64,000 nt of DNA from Pyrrhosoma nymphula (lineage: Eukaryota; Arthropoda; Insecta; Odonata; Coenagrionidae). Positions 1 to 9,224 of this stretch are shown here, piece by piece. Location of the stretch: the NCBI GenBank assembly GCA_963573305.1, contig OY754330.1:744001-808000 (forward strand), read 5' to 3'. Each line of letters starts with the position of its first letter. Position 1 is the first letter of the stretch. The notes beneath the pieces are model-generated. The model ran no database searches. It was not told the DNA's origin and was given only the letters and a program-made list of their open reading frames with translations. Both the position numbers and the translations under genes were made by a program.

Positions 1-92
1 AGAGACATCTAAGCCTTTGAGATATGTTATGCTACCTTACATCGCGGGAACAACAGATCGCATAGGTAAAATCATGAAGAAACATAACATCA
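1..92 (+). pseudogene. Penelope-like element ORF, segment before the Helitron insertion
   Basis: Translating from base 17 gives LPYIAGTTDRIGKIMKKHN, which resembles the linker between the reverse transcriptase and the GIY-YIG nuclease in Penelope-like retroelements. The segment enters from outside the window. It stops abruptly at base 92, where Helitron sequence starts, and the same reading frame resumes at 977. Joining 92 to 977 restores an uninterrupted frame across the junction, so this is one PLE split by a later insertion. The assignment rests on recognising the family linker motif and on the nuclease domain downstream. Confidence 0.75.
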
Positions 93-976
93 TCTATCTA
101 TATAAAAAAGAGGATGTCTGTTTGTCCGTCCGCTATGCGTTTCCATACGGCAGCACGGATTGCGACCAAAGTTGGTATGTACGTAGGTGCATCTCATGTT
201 CCCGAACCCAGTAGTGCTACTTTCTGTTGCGTCCGACGCGTCCTTAGCGTCGTTTTCTCATTACCGAACCCTGCAAGTGCGCTCAGCGCCACCTAGCACC
301 CATCCCCGCGCTCTGCTTACTCTCACACCTTCCGATAACAACCCCATTCAATCTGCCGTGTTAGTATGTTTGTGTGCGCTGTGTGCGAGGTGAAGGCCGA
401 TTTGGCGACTTCCATTTCCGATACTGCCTTTTCTCGCAACTTCACCGTTAACAGGTAAATCGCCCACGAATAACCGTCTGTCCTATCAACCGTGTATCCC
501 GAACAATCGTGTTTCTTCTTTCGTTCTTTCATATTTTCCCGTTCACAGATCAATATGCCCCCCAAAAAGCGCCCGTCATATGATACCACTTCGGAAGCTC
601 GACGAAAGAAAGCTGCAAGAGCGGCTGAAAATGAAGAAGAATGTGAAACCAGACGTCGCTCTAATGCGACTGTTTTGCCCATGGCCAGCTCTGTGTGGCC
701 TGCTCCAGAGTGGGATCAGCAAACCATCTGTACATATACACCCCCACAGGAAAAACTGCCAACATAGTCTATAAAGAAGTGCTGTAAGCCGTCCCCCATC
801 AGTTTCGCATTCCGGAAATAAAGAGTTTTCTATTTTGCCTTTTTACAGTGTTTTCTGTTTATTTAGATGACCGTCACCTAACCTGCTTTGTTCCTTTAAC
901 TACAAATCCTGCTATGTTACCATGGATTCCAAGTATCCCCCTTCTCTTTCCCGAGCAACGCCGGGTGGACTGCTAG
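93..976 (+). mobile_element. Internally deleted Helitron inserted in a Penelope-like element
   Basis: The 5' end starts with TC (TCTATCTATATAAA) after a host A. The 3' end is CTAG at 973-976 followed by a host T, as expected for Helitrons, which insert between A and T without target duplication. A short GC hairpin (CCCG...CGGG, about 948-965) lies just before the CTAG end. Inside is a short N-terminal peptide (from 555) and the extreme C-terminus of the RepHel helicase. The rolling-circle nuclease and nearly all helicase motifs are missing, so the copy is non-autonomous. Removing it restores the PLE reading frame. Confidence 0.85.
555..778 (+). pseudogene. Helitron RepHel remnant: N-terminus fused to helicase C-terminus
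   Basis: From ATG 555 the frame reads MPPKKRPSYDTTSEARRKKA and a charged stretch typical of the Helitron protein start. By about 676 the sequence has become the end of the Pif1-like helicase: in the frame ending at TAA 776-778 it reads HGQLCVACSRVGSANHLYIY and then TGKTANIVYKEVL. The N-terminal and C-terminal parts are in different frames, so no long protein is made. About 1,300 residues of the usual protein (HUH nuclease, helicase motifs I-V) are absent. This is recognised from family motifs. Confidence 0.8.
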
Positions 977-1381
977 TTACAAGATATAACACCACCTCCA
1001 AAGTTTATGATCATCTTAGAGGAGCTAAAGATCCATTATCTCCCACAATGTTCGAAGGCATATACGAAATTTTCTGTAGTTGCGGAAAATCATATGTTGG
1101 CCAGACAAAGAGAGCCATAGGATGCATAGGACTGAAGAAACACGAACGGGCTATTCGGAAGAAAGAATCACTCTGCCGTGGCTGAGCACAAACATTTAGA
1201 AGAAGGTCACAGTATTGACATCAAAAGGGCGAAAGTTTTATGCAAAGAAATTAGCTACTATCCACGGATCAATAAGGGAAGCCATTGAAATAGGAAAAAA
1301 AGACCTAACAACCTAAACAGAGAAGATGGCTACAAACTTCCTTATACGTGGAAAAGACTTTTGAAAAAACTAAAGTATTAA
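977..1381 (+). pseudogene. Penelope-like element C-terminal GIY-YIG nuclease, frameshifted
   Basis: The frame running on from the Helitron junction contains GIYEIFCSCGKSYVGQTKRA (about 1058-1117), the GIY-YIG endonuclease signature of Penelope-like elements, with the usual Cys-x-Cys between the two half-motifs. A frameshift near 1170 ends that frame at 1185. The next frame continues with SAVAEHKHLEEGHSIDIKRA and, after another indel near 1290, NREDGYKLPYTWKRLLKK, to a TAA at about 1381. The nuclease nicks target DNA during retrotransposition in this family. This copy is dead: it has two frameshifts plus the Helitron. Confidence 0.8.
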
Positions 1382-1448
1382 TTAATCATGCTGTATATAA
1401 TAACCGCTTAAGTTTGTTTATTTATTTTTCATTGTTGATTTGGAATGC

Positions 1449-1480
1449 CTGACGAAGCCGACAGAATATCACGGCGAAAC
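1449..1480 (+). ncRNA. Hammerhead-ribozyme-like core downstream of PLE ORF
   Basis: CTGACGA at 1449-1455 is followed by a 4-bp stem (GCCG 1457-1460 with CGGC 1472-1475) and GAAAC at 1476-1480. This is the conserved CUGANGA-stem II-GAAA core of a hammerhead ribozyme. It lies about 70 bases after the PLE stop codon, and PLE ends are known to carry type I hammerheads with a tiny stem III. I could not draw a convincing stem III or cleavage site, so activity is doubtful in this old copy. Confidence 0.5.
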
Positions 1481-1510
1481 TGTTGCGCACTAAAAAAGTT
1501 TAGTTAAATC

Positions 1511-2117
1511 GCAGAAAACCAAAATAAACTTACCAAAATTAAAATTAACTGCGAAAATCTACGAAAAAATTTCATTAGGTAAGACGTTTTGGGGAGGGAG
1601 GGGGGTTGGGCTTTTCTCACGTTGTCTTACGTAGGGGGGTGAGGGGGTTAGAGGCAGTCTTACGTAAGATATAGGCAAGTCACTTCTGAATTCATATTTT
1701 TATCCCTTTTTAAAATTATTTTCGTAGGAGAAATCTTTTTCTTTAGGATCGCCGCCGCGGTGGTACGTCTTGAATGTAAGCTAAAAACTATACAAATACT
1801 TACAACCAATTCGTTGCGTTAATTAGTTTGGAGATGTCGCATTTTCAAAGATCGACATGTTTAGCGAGTTGTGCGTGTACAGCGAATCGCGAAAAATATC
1901 GAAAACCGTTATCGATATCCGTGATGAGGTCAGTTTTTGCACATTTTGACATAGAATCCCCCATTGTTTACAATATATGTCCATGGTTTCAAAAATGTCT
2001 GATAACTTACGTAAGATTGGGAGGGGAGGGTTCGTGAAATCTTACGTTGTCTTGCATGGGGGGGGGTTAAAAAGTGGTAAAAAATCGCCTTACGTAATAC
2101 TTGAATAGCCCCTAAGT
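1511..2117. repeat. Unclassified repeat with recurrent CTTACGTAAG motifs and G-runs
   Basis: The palindrome CTTACGTAAG or a close form recurs at about 1625, 1660, 2006, 2041 and 2089. The copies flank G-rich tracts in an otherwise AT-rich stretch. The right edge (TTACGTAATACTTGAATAGCCCC, cited only in part) looks like a DNA-transposon terminus. A related C-run plus ACGTAAG occurs at 29190-29225. No protein is coded. A miniature inverted-repeat element is possible but I cannot set its ends. Confidence 0.35.
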
Positions 2118-3035
2118 GTCAGAATAAATGGGGCGGGTGATGCCAATCGGATTTTGTGACATGCACTACACTTATGATATGCTACAGTTGCAAAAGGAGC
2201 GTCTCGGAATACGTTCATGGAGTTTAGAAAACAAAATCCCAGTGGAACAGTTACAGGATTTCCCAAAAGCATTCGTGCGATGGGGAGTTAAAGGCAATAG
2301 ACCAGCAGTCAATCCACTAAGAAACGAAATGGTGGTATATCAACATGCAGAGTGGATAGGACTAATTGATTTAACCCTTGTTTTCAAAGCGTTTGTTTTA
2401 CCCATACGAGAATACAAAATCCTCACGCTATATGGTCACCTCCAAGCGACCAATGCAGTCATTTGATATTTCTAGTGATATGGAATAGATTATTTACCAC
2501 AGCCATTCGATCCTTCAAAATGCCAAGGTACTCACGAAATTTCTGATCGTATGAATAAGGAAGTAGGATCAGAAATATCTCCCTACCGACGGATGACATT
2601 TTGTACAAGAGAAATTAGAATATTCCGTCTGATTCAATCAGTAATTGAAATACCTGAATAACTTCAAATGTAAATTAATAAGTTTAAATTGCAAATGTTC
2701 ATTCTATCCAAATACTTGAAGCTCAACCATCACAGAAAATATTAAAGTAAAGTTTAAGTGAGTAAAGCTAAACGTATTTGCAGTCATGCTCTAAATTACT
2801 TTGAAGAGCGACGCCGAAAAAAAATAATTTATAATAATTCAGAGTAGACACAATTAAAAGTGTAAGTAGAGTTATCATTTTCAAAAATCTTCCCCTGACT
2901 ATTTCCTCGAATAACTTGTAACGACAGCCCATTTTTGCTTTTTAACTCTTGAAAAGGAATACAAATATGATAACTTACCTTATCATATTTCAGCGTATCA
3001 ACCTCCTTCATCAATATTGGAATTACGCAGACATC
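2118..3035. other. No recognisable gene
   Basis: AT-rich sequence. A 112-codon open frame at 2128-2466 has no motif I recognise, no homologous copy in the window and no obvious gene context, so I treat it as chance. Confidence 0.4.
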
Positions 3036-3310
3036 GTTTTGGCAGACCCGTGGCTACTACAGATCTATAAAGAGAAAATGTTACTATAGATCGATATCCC
3101 TCGTGTCTACCTCGGGCAAAGTCTTTGAACATGTAATTGCTAGTTTAGTTACGCACACCTCCATAGCCATAGAGTTACTTTTAAAAAAAAACTTGGCATG
3201 GATTCAGAAAGGGTTCATTTTTTTAAAGCCAGTCAGCAAAATATGCCCACGATATTTTAGCTTTGGGTGATGAAAACGCTCTAATTGACGCCTATCTTTT
3301 TTGAGACGAC
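3036..3310 (+). pseudogene. LINE reverse transcriptase fragment (CR1/Jockey-like)
   Basis: In one frame the sequence reads YRSISLVSTSGKVFEHVIAS at 3085-3144. This matches the RT region that in CR1/Jockey-type LINEs reads YRPISL...KVFEHVI. About 50 bases further, WIQKGFIF resembles the next conserved block (QHGFRKG). Frameshifts and stops surround it. It is a short, old 5'- and 3'-truncated copy with no expected activity. The clade assignment is loose. Confidence 0.6.
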
Positions 3311-3716
3311 GTGAAAAAGTTTTTAAGATTCCCGGCATACTACGGTTGATTACATCATGAGAATAATATTAGGGATACCAGCGCCAGAACTGCATTTTGC
3401 AGAAAACTGCATTTTGGCTTTCATTGCATTTTTCCTCAAACTATAAGAGAACAGAATAGCTTTAATTGAGATGTAATCATACTTTTTTCTAAAGATAGTG
3501 TAGCTAATTAGTTTATTTACCATCTAATGCTTTTGTATTAGTATGCTAAATACTTTTAACAACAAGGCTCGCATGCTTCTTGTATAACTCTTGTATCTCT
3601 GTGCATTCATGAACCAGCAAAATGTATAAATACTCATTGTTTTGCCAACATTTGTAGCATGTAGTGCAATTCATGTTGAGTGAAATTTAATACCCTTCCA
3701 TATATTTCCAGATACA
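3311..3716. other. No recognisable feature
   Basis: AT-rich spacer between the LINE scrap and the mariner end. I see no coding pattern, tandem repeat or hairpin of note. Confidence 0.4.
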
Positions 3717-4209
3717 TACGAGGTGTAATAAAAAAAAATAAAGGGAATTTTCGTATTTCTCAAAGAATATTTATTTAATAATCAATATCAATTTCGTCCC
3801 CTTCAAAGTAACCCCCCTTATATCTTATACACTTGTGCCAGCGGTTTTCCCGATCTTGGAAGCACTTCTGAAACTCACATTTCGATATGGAGTTCAGCTC
3901 CTTCAGCAATACTGTTTTCATCTCATCAATGGTGGCAAAACGTCGTCCTTTCATGATTCTCTTCAGCCTCGGGAATAGAAAGAAGTCACAGGGGGCCACG
4001 TCTGGCAAATACAGTGGCTGAGGCAAAATTACTGCTTGTTGTTTTTTTACCGAAATATCACGAATAAGCAGTGAGGTGTGAGCATTATCGTGGTGAAATT
4101 TCCACGAGTTGTTTCTCCGCAATTAGTCTGGGCGTTTTCGTCGGATTGCTTCACGCAAACAGCACATAACTTCCAGGTAGTATTCCTTATTGATCGTACG
4201 ACCATATTG
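3717..4209 (-). mobile_element. 5'-truncated mariner-like transposon
   Basis: On the minus strand the element ends at a TA followed (reading outward) by the terminal sequence ACGAGGTGTAATAAAA (3719-3734 on the plus strand), typical of mariner ends. Only the C-terminal third of the transposase remains. Sequence similarity stops near 4209, so the other terminal repeat is missing and the copy cannot move by itself. Confidence 0.75.
3775..4209 (-). pseudogene. Mariner-like transposase, C-terminal part
   Basis: The minus strand encodes YYLEVMCCLREAIRRKRP, an in-frame TAA just upstream of 4122, then NSWKFHHDNAHTS and LPDVAPCDFFLFPRLK, ending in KGGYFEGDEIDIDY. The second and third catalytic aspartates of the mariner DDD triad (in HHDN and PCD) are visible, 33 residues apart. 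The family spacing is 34, consistent with the two-residue loss in DNAPAHTS and a nearby one-residue gain. The first catalytic aspartate is lost with the 5' part. Family identity is secure; it is a dead copy. Confidence 0.85.
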
Positions 4210-4549
4210 CAAATAAATACAATTAATGAACATAGGAAACATAAAGCCCATGAAAATTAAAATTATTTTTAATTTTTATGGGTTAATTCGGGTATTTTTA
4301 ACCCCTAATTTTAGACACTTCTGTTGGTGTCACATTGATGAAATTTGGCAATAGGGTAGAAAAAGGTCGTATATAGGTGTTAAGTGCAGGCGAAATTATG
4401 TAAATTTGACCTTTTGTCTCCTGAATGGAATACAATCCAAAATCCCAATTTTGCATTGTGGCCTATCAATGCTAAAAAATTCGAGTCACAAAAAAAGGCA
4501 GAATTTTTTTGTGAAACTTTTAATCCAGGGGTTTTTGGGCACGAAAAAA

Positions 4550-5000
4550 CCACTTCTGTTTTCGAAAATCCAACCGTGACCCCTGAAAGGGCACAGTCAA
4601 GGTCACAGGTGTGAAGAAGAAGAAGAAGAAGCTCATCGGGGCAACAAAAGTGTCGTCGATTCATAGCATTTTTAAGGGCTCCAAAGTCTCTAATCCCCAT
4701 ATCCCTCTTGTCTCCTCTGAGGGTTACGCAAGGGTCAAAGACAAACGTTCCGTGGGCGAATCGGGGCTACAAACGTGTCGAATCATAGGTTTAAAAGGGT
4801 GCCCAAGTCGATGGTGAGGTCCCTCCTGGAATTCTCTGGCCTCCAACGGTCACGCTGGGGTCAAAGGTCACGAGGTGTAGCCAAGCTAATTGGGGCAACA
4901 AACGCGTTGAATAATAGCTACCAAAAGGTACAAATTCTTCAAATAGGTACCAAAGGTTACCATTACATTTTGACGGCAACAACAGGTTTGGAGCCGGTAG
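4550..5000. repeat. Diverged ~128-bp tandem repeat
   Basis: Three related blocks start near 4631, 4761 and 4887. Each carries a GGGGCAACAAA or GGGGCTACAAA motif followed by a GTCAAGG/GTCAAAGGTCA-like stretch. Spacing is 126-130 bases and identity is moderate. Short open frames cross the region but do not look like proteins. The left boundary is uncertain; 4210-4550 is AT-rich with nothing recognised. Confidence 0.5.
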
Positions 5001-5087
5001 AGGTTACTCGCTAAGCTAAGATGAATCATAAGTTACAGATCAGGCGAGTTTCTTGGGATGATGTTATTTTAACCCCGCTCTTAAGTT

Positions 5088-5505
5088 AGTTTGAGAGCGA
5101 AAAATCACTTCACCTAGAATTTGATGAATTGGACCTCATGGTCAAGAAAACACTCTCATCTTTCCAATGATATCAAAAGATCTACCCCTTGCCTAACTAC
5201 TTTTTGAGCAATTTGCCTGAAAATATAAGCTGTATTACATGGGATTGATTGCGGCTGTGCACTCCAGAGAAGGAATATTGAAAAAATAGGAATTTATAAC
5301 TCCTAGATTTCGTCAAAAAACTAACGGTGAGTAGTCTGCCTGATTCCTCAACTATTTATAAAAAGTAATCAATTACTAACCGCAGAAATTTTTAAAGAAT
5401 TGCAAAAAACCTTCTGATTGGAAGGCTTTTTAGTCATACGGCGCGAAAAAATGAGTCAAGTTACAGACTTATGTAGATTTATTTATTTAATTACTGACAA
5501 TTTTT
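5088..5505 (+). repeat. Unclassified interspersed repeat, copy 1
   Basis: This stretch is similar, in reverse complement, to 28731-29155. Shared blocks include GAGAGCGAAAAATCACTTCA at 5092, GTGCACTCCAGAG/GCGCACAGCC, GAAATCTAG, and a closing ATTTATTTATTTAATTACTG near 5482. Identity is moderate with many small indels. No coding potential is visible. The two copies define an old family of about 400 bp that I cannot classify. Confidence 0.65.
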
Positions 5506-5692
5506 ACCATATAGGAGACAGACGAATGGTAGTCCGCACAGCGTCTGTACCTCAGTGAGGCGGCTGCAAAAGGCGTCTGACCCCAGTGGGGTGGCCTCTG
5601 AAGTGATGGTGTCACGTAAAAAACACTATTGAGTAAGGCCACGGATTACCATCTCAATTTTTAAAAACCTTGAAATTAAGGACAGTTCTCAA

Positions 5693-6590
5693 ATGATAAT
5701 GAATCCTGGCAACTACGGGACTCGGCCCAGTGGGCCGGGTGTCGTGCCCGGCAGCGGTGGGAGCAAGGCCCCTGCGGTCGTCATCACACGAAATCCTTGC
5801 TCAGATGTAGTAACATCAGAGGAAAAGAAGATAAAGAAGAGGAACAAAACAATCAGAAGAGGCACATGGAATGTTAGGACTATGCTGAGGGCGGGGAAGC
5901 TAGAGAATATACAGGAAGAAATGGAGAGGGTGGGTGTAGACATCATGGGTCTGGATGAAGTAATATGGACGGATGACGGGGACTACTTGAGCGACAACTA
6001 TAGAGTAATTTATAGTGGAGAGAATGAAAGTCAGCGCGGGGTTGCATTCGTAATGAATAGGAAACTATGTAGAAAAGTTATGTATGCAGAACAGGTGAGT
6101 GCTAGGATAATAGTCGTGGAACCAAAGGCAGATGCAACGAATTTAGTTGTAATTCAGGTTTATATGCCTCTAATCATAAAGAGGAGGAGATAGACGGGGT
6201 ATACGATCAGCTAGAGGAAATAATTGGTAGGATACCTGGGAGTAAGCACTTATGTGTAATGTAGTACTAAGTAATGGGGAATTAGAACGCGGTGGTGGGT
6301 AGAGGAAGAGATGGGCGGGAGGTGGGCGATTACGGGCTAGGAAGGAGAAACGACCGGGGCGAGAAAGCTGTGGAGTTTTGCCGTAGAAATAACCTCTTAA
6401 TTACAAGTACATGGTTTCGACATCATCCTCGACGTAGGTACACTTGGAAGAAGCCGGGAGACACAGATAGGTTCCATATAGATTGTATAATGGTTCGTCA
6501 CAGATACAGGAATAGTGTTAAAAACTCGCATACTTATCCAGGAGCTGATGCAGACACAGACCACAACGTATTAGTCATGAAATGTCGGGT
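5693..6590 (+). pseudogene. LINE endonuclease domain (RTE-like), frameshifted
   Basis: RRGTWNVRTMLRAGKLENIQ near 5857 is the N-terminal strand of the AP-endonuclease-type nuclease that nicks target DNA for LINE integration. A frameshift near 6170 leads to NAVVGRGRDGREVGDYGLG and GEKAVEFCRRNNLLITSTWF, and then the C-terminal GADADTDHNVLVMK (6543-6584), which holds the conserved Asp-His pair of the active site. The frame from 6292 then runs to 7089 through the linker. Stops near 6260-6290 confirm decay. Confidence 0.75.
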
Positions 6591-7199
6591 AAAACTGAAA
6601 AAGATAAGAACAGGAAGGAGGGTACGAAAGTGGAATACGGAGGCATTAACTGGGGCAATGAAGAAGAAGTATCGAGAGAAGGTGGATGAGATAATGGGTG
6701 AGGATCATGGAGTTAGATCAGTGGAAGATGAATGGGGAAGTTTGAAAAATGGAATTGTAGAAGCGGCGAAAGCAACGGTAACCGTAGTGAGTGCAACTAA
6801 AATTAGAAAACCGTGGATCACGAAGGAGATGATCAGGGAGATGGAGGAGAGAAGGAAATGGAAGAGCGTAAATTCAGAGCTAGGTAAGAGAAAATACCGA
6901 GAATTAAATAACTGGCTTAGAAGAGAAACAAAGAAAGTAAGAGAGGCGAGGTGGAGAGAACAGATCGACTCGTTAGAGAAATACCAAAAAGAGGGAAGAG
7001 CAGATGGATTATATAGGAAAGTAAAGGATCTGACAGGTGGTAATAAGGGAAGGGGAATTACAAAGATAACAGACAAGACAGGATCATAGAACCAAAAGAG
7101 ATCCAGGAGAGGTGGAAAGAGCATGTTGAAGAGCTGTATGGTAGATATAGGGAGGGAAGAAGACATCAACAGAGATAGCATCGGACCACGTATCCTAGA

Positions 7200-8640
7200 A
7201 AGCGTAATCGAAAGAGCCCTTTGAGGAATAAGGCGGTGGGAATAAATAAAATACCTGCAGAGTTTCTGAAGAGAATGGGGAAGAACAGAAGAGGAAAACT
7301 TTTTGCGCTTATTCGTAGGATTTATGAGGATGGAGTGTGGCCGGAAGACTTAGCGAAGACTGTACTAATTCCTACACCAAAGAAGAGCAAGGCAAAAATC
7401 TGAGAAGACTATAGGACAATATGCTTAATATCCCACGCAGCCAAAGTAGTTCTGAGTATTATAAATAGAAGGCTAGAGAAGAAGGCAAATGAATACCTGG
7501 GTGACGATCAGTTCGAGTTTTGGAGAGGAACGGGAACGCGAGACGCTATAGCGGTGATGAGGACGCTAGTAGAAAGAAACCTAGAGTATGGGCAGGATGT
7601 TTTTGCATGCTTCGTAGATTTTGAGAAGGCATTTGATCCGGTAGAATGGACGAAATTAATGGGAGTGTTGAAGACATTAGGAGTCGATTGGATGGACAGG
7701 CGTCTGATTCGGAATTTGTATATGACCCAGACGGCGCAGGTTAGGGTAGCCGATGGAGAAACGGGATGGGCCACGATAGGTCGGGGAGTGCGGTGCCCAC
7801 TATCGCCGTTGCTTTTTAACATGTATTCAAAAGAAATCGTAAGGAAGGAATGGGGGGAGGAGGAGGTAGGAGGGGAGTATTAGTAAAAATTTATTTAATT
7901 TTATTTAATCTATTTAGTAAAAAGGAGTAAAGGTAGGAGGGGAGTCGATAAAATCAGTGAGATTTGCAGATGAACATGCATTGGTTAGTCAGTCTGCCAA
8001 GGGATTACAGTCAATGGTGAATGAGTTAGTGGTGCATTGCGAAAAGTATGGGATGAAGATCAACCGCAAGAAAACGAAAGTGATTAGATTTTATAGAAGT
8101 AAGAATGCGGGGTTGAATATAATGGTTTGAGGGGAGAAGATAGAGCAGGTCGAGCTGTTTACCTATCTGGGTAGTATTATGGAGGAGAATGGGTTTAGTG
8201 GTAAGGACATTAGATGCAGAATTGCGTTCGCTAAAGAAGCATTTTCGAAGAGAAGGGAATTGATGAGGGAGGGTCTGAGGAGAGACGTAAAGAAGAGGCT
8301 GGTGAAAACTTTTATATGGAGCGTGGTGCTATATGGATCGGAAACTTAGTCATTGCGAATGGAGGATGTGCGTAGACTTGAGGTGTTTGAGATGTGGGTT
8401 TGGAGAAGGTTAGCTGGATGGCGAGAAAGACGAACGAGAAGGTATTGGATATGGTCGGAGAGGAGAGGACGCTTGTGGCAGAGGTTCGGAGAAGGCAGAA
8501 GAGATGGATGGAGGGGGTTTTGAGAGGAGAGGGCATGTTGAAGAGAGTGATAGAGGGGAGAACACTGGGGAAGCGTGGAAGAGGAAGGAAGAGGATAGGA
8601 ATTCTGGACGAAATAAGAGGTAGAAGATATTAAGAATTGT
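7200..8640 (+). pseudogene. LINE reverse transcriptase and C-terminal region, broken
   Basis: RT blocks in order: KIPAEFLKRMG (about 7247), DDQFEFWRGTGTRDAI (about 7504), FACFVDFEKAFD (7600-7635, first catalytic Asp), GRGVRCPLSPLLFNMYS (about 7780) and VRFADEHALVSQSAKG (7960-8007). The last block has the usual AD-D pair altered to ADE, a missing catalytic residue. After that come KRRELMREGLRRDVKKRLVK and EVFEMWVWRRL, the C-terminal pattern of this LINE type. In-frame stops occur at about 7400, 7880 and 8347. The element is inactive. Confidence 0.75.
7864..7945. repeat. 15-bp direct duplication flanking a 52-bp insertion
   Basis: AGGTAGGAGGGGAGT occurs at 7864-7878 and again at 7931-7945. Between them is a 52-bp AT-rich piece with TTTATTTAATTTTATTTAA-like sequence. 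One copy of the 15-mer fits the reading frame of the surrounding LINE, so the second copy and the filler were added later. Possible sources are a tiny retro-insert or filler DNA at a repaired break. Confidence 0.6.
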
Positions 8641-8784
8641 AGAGGGATCTAATGATGGGCCATCCTTAGGAGGGAAAGCAAGACAATGTCTATGAGGTTG
8701 GGATGCAGAATGGGGACTGTCCAAGAACCTACCAATCAGCTGGTAAAAAACTTGAATGAAAGAACTATTTTGTGCACCATCAAT

Positions 8785-8890
8785 GTTACAATATTTATTT
8801 TATACTTCTTACAGACGCTGAAATAAAGAAATAGAATTCTAATATGGTCTCCATAATGACTAGGGAAATATCTCGATCAAACTACCTGAT
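8785..8890 (+). repeat. Unclassified short interspersed repeat, copy 1
   Basis: Reverse complement of 28590-28695 with moderate identity. Shared pieces include CAATATTTATTT, AGACGCTGAAAT and ATGACTAGGGAAATATCTCG. It lies just after the RTE-like LINE. The remainder of 8760-9220 holds no gene I can identify. Confidence 0.55.
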
Positions 8891-9224
8891 ATCAATAACA
8901 GCTAGAGCGAGGTAGAATGAGAGAACTGATAGGTATGAAGATTCCTTCTCTGTCTATGCACACACATTAGTGATAACAGCGAGCAAGACCTTCCCCGTTA
9001 GCCTCTCTCGTCCTTTTCACGACTCCTTCCTCCCCTATACCTCCATTTTCCTTGTTTGGTGCATTTGAACTCCCGCATGGCACATGCCACTGAGGTGGCT
9101 GGCTCACTGGGCAGTATCCCGGTGTGGAATAAACTTGAAGAATGTAGCAGTTCATGATTTCTCATCCATTTGAGGTAGTTTGAACGAGATATCACGTAAG
9201 AAAGACCATAAAATAATTTTATTT

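Larger units (their letters stand above)
5510..8760 (+). mobile_element. Decayed RTE-like non-LTR retrotransposon
   Basis: The order is a 5' leader from about 5510, an apurinic-type endonuclease (5840-6590), a reverse transcriptase (7200-8140) and a C-terminal region (8150-8640). They lie in several frames with frameshifts and stops. The 5' end is GC-richer with short hairpins, as is usual for the leader. A 52-bp AT-rich insertion with a 15-bp flanking duplication interrupts the RT at 7879-7930. Family placement (RTE/BovB-like) is from recalled motif resemblance and could shift to a neighbouring clade. Confidence 0.75.

Noticed and set aside
2128..2466. 112-codon frame as a gene
   Set aside because: No recognisable motif, no copy elsewhere in the window, and the length is within chance for this size of sequence.
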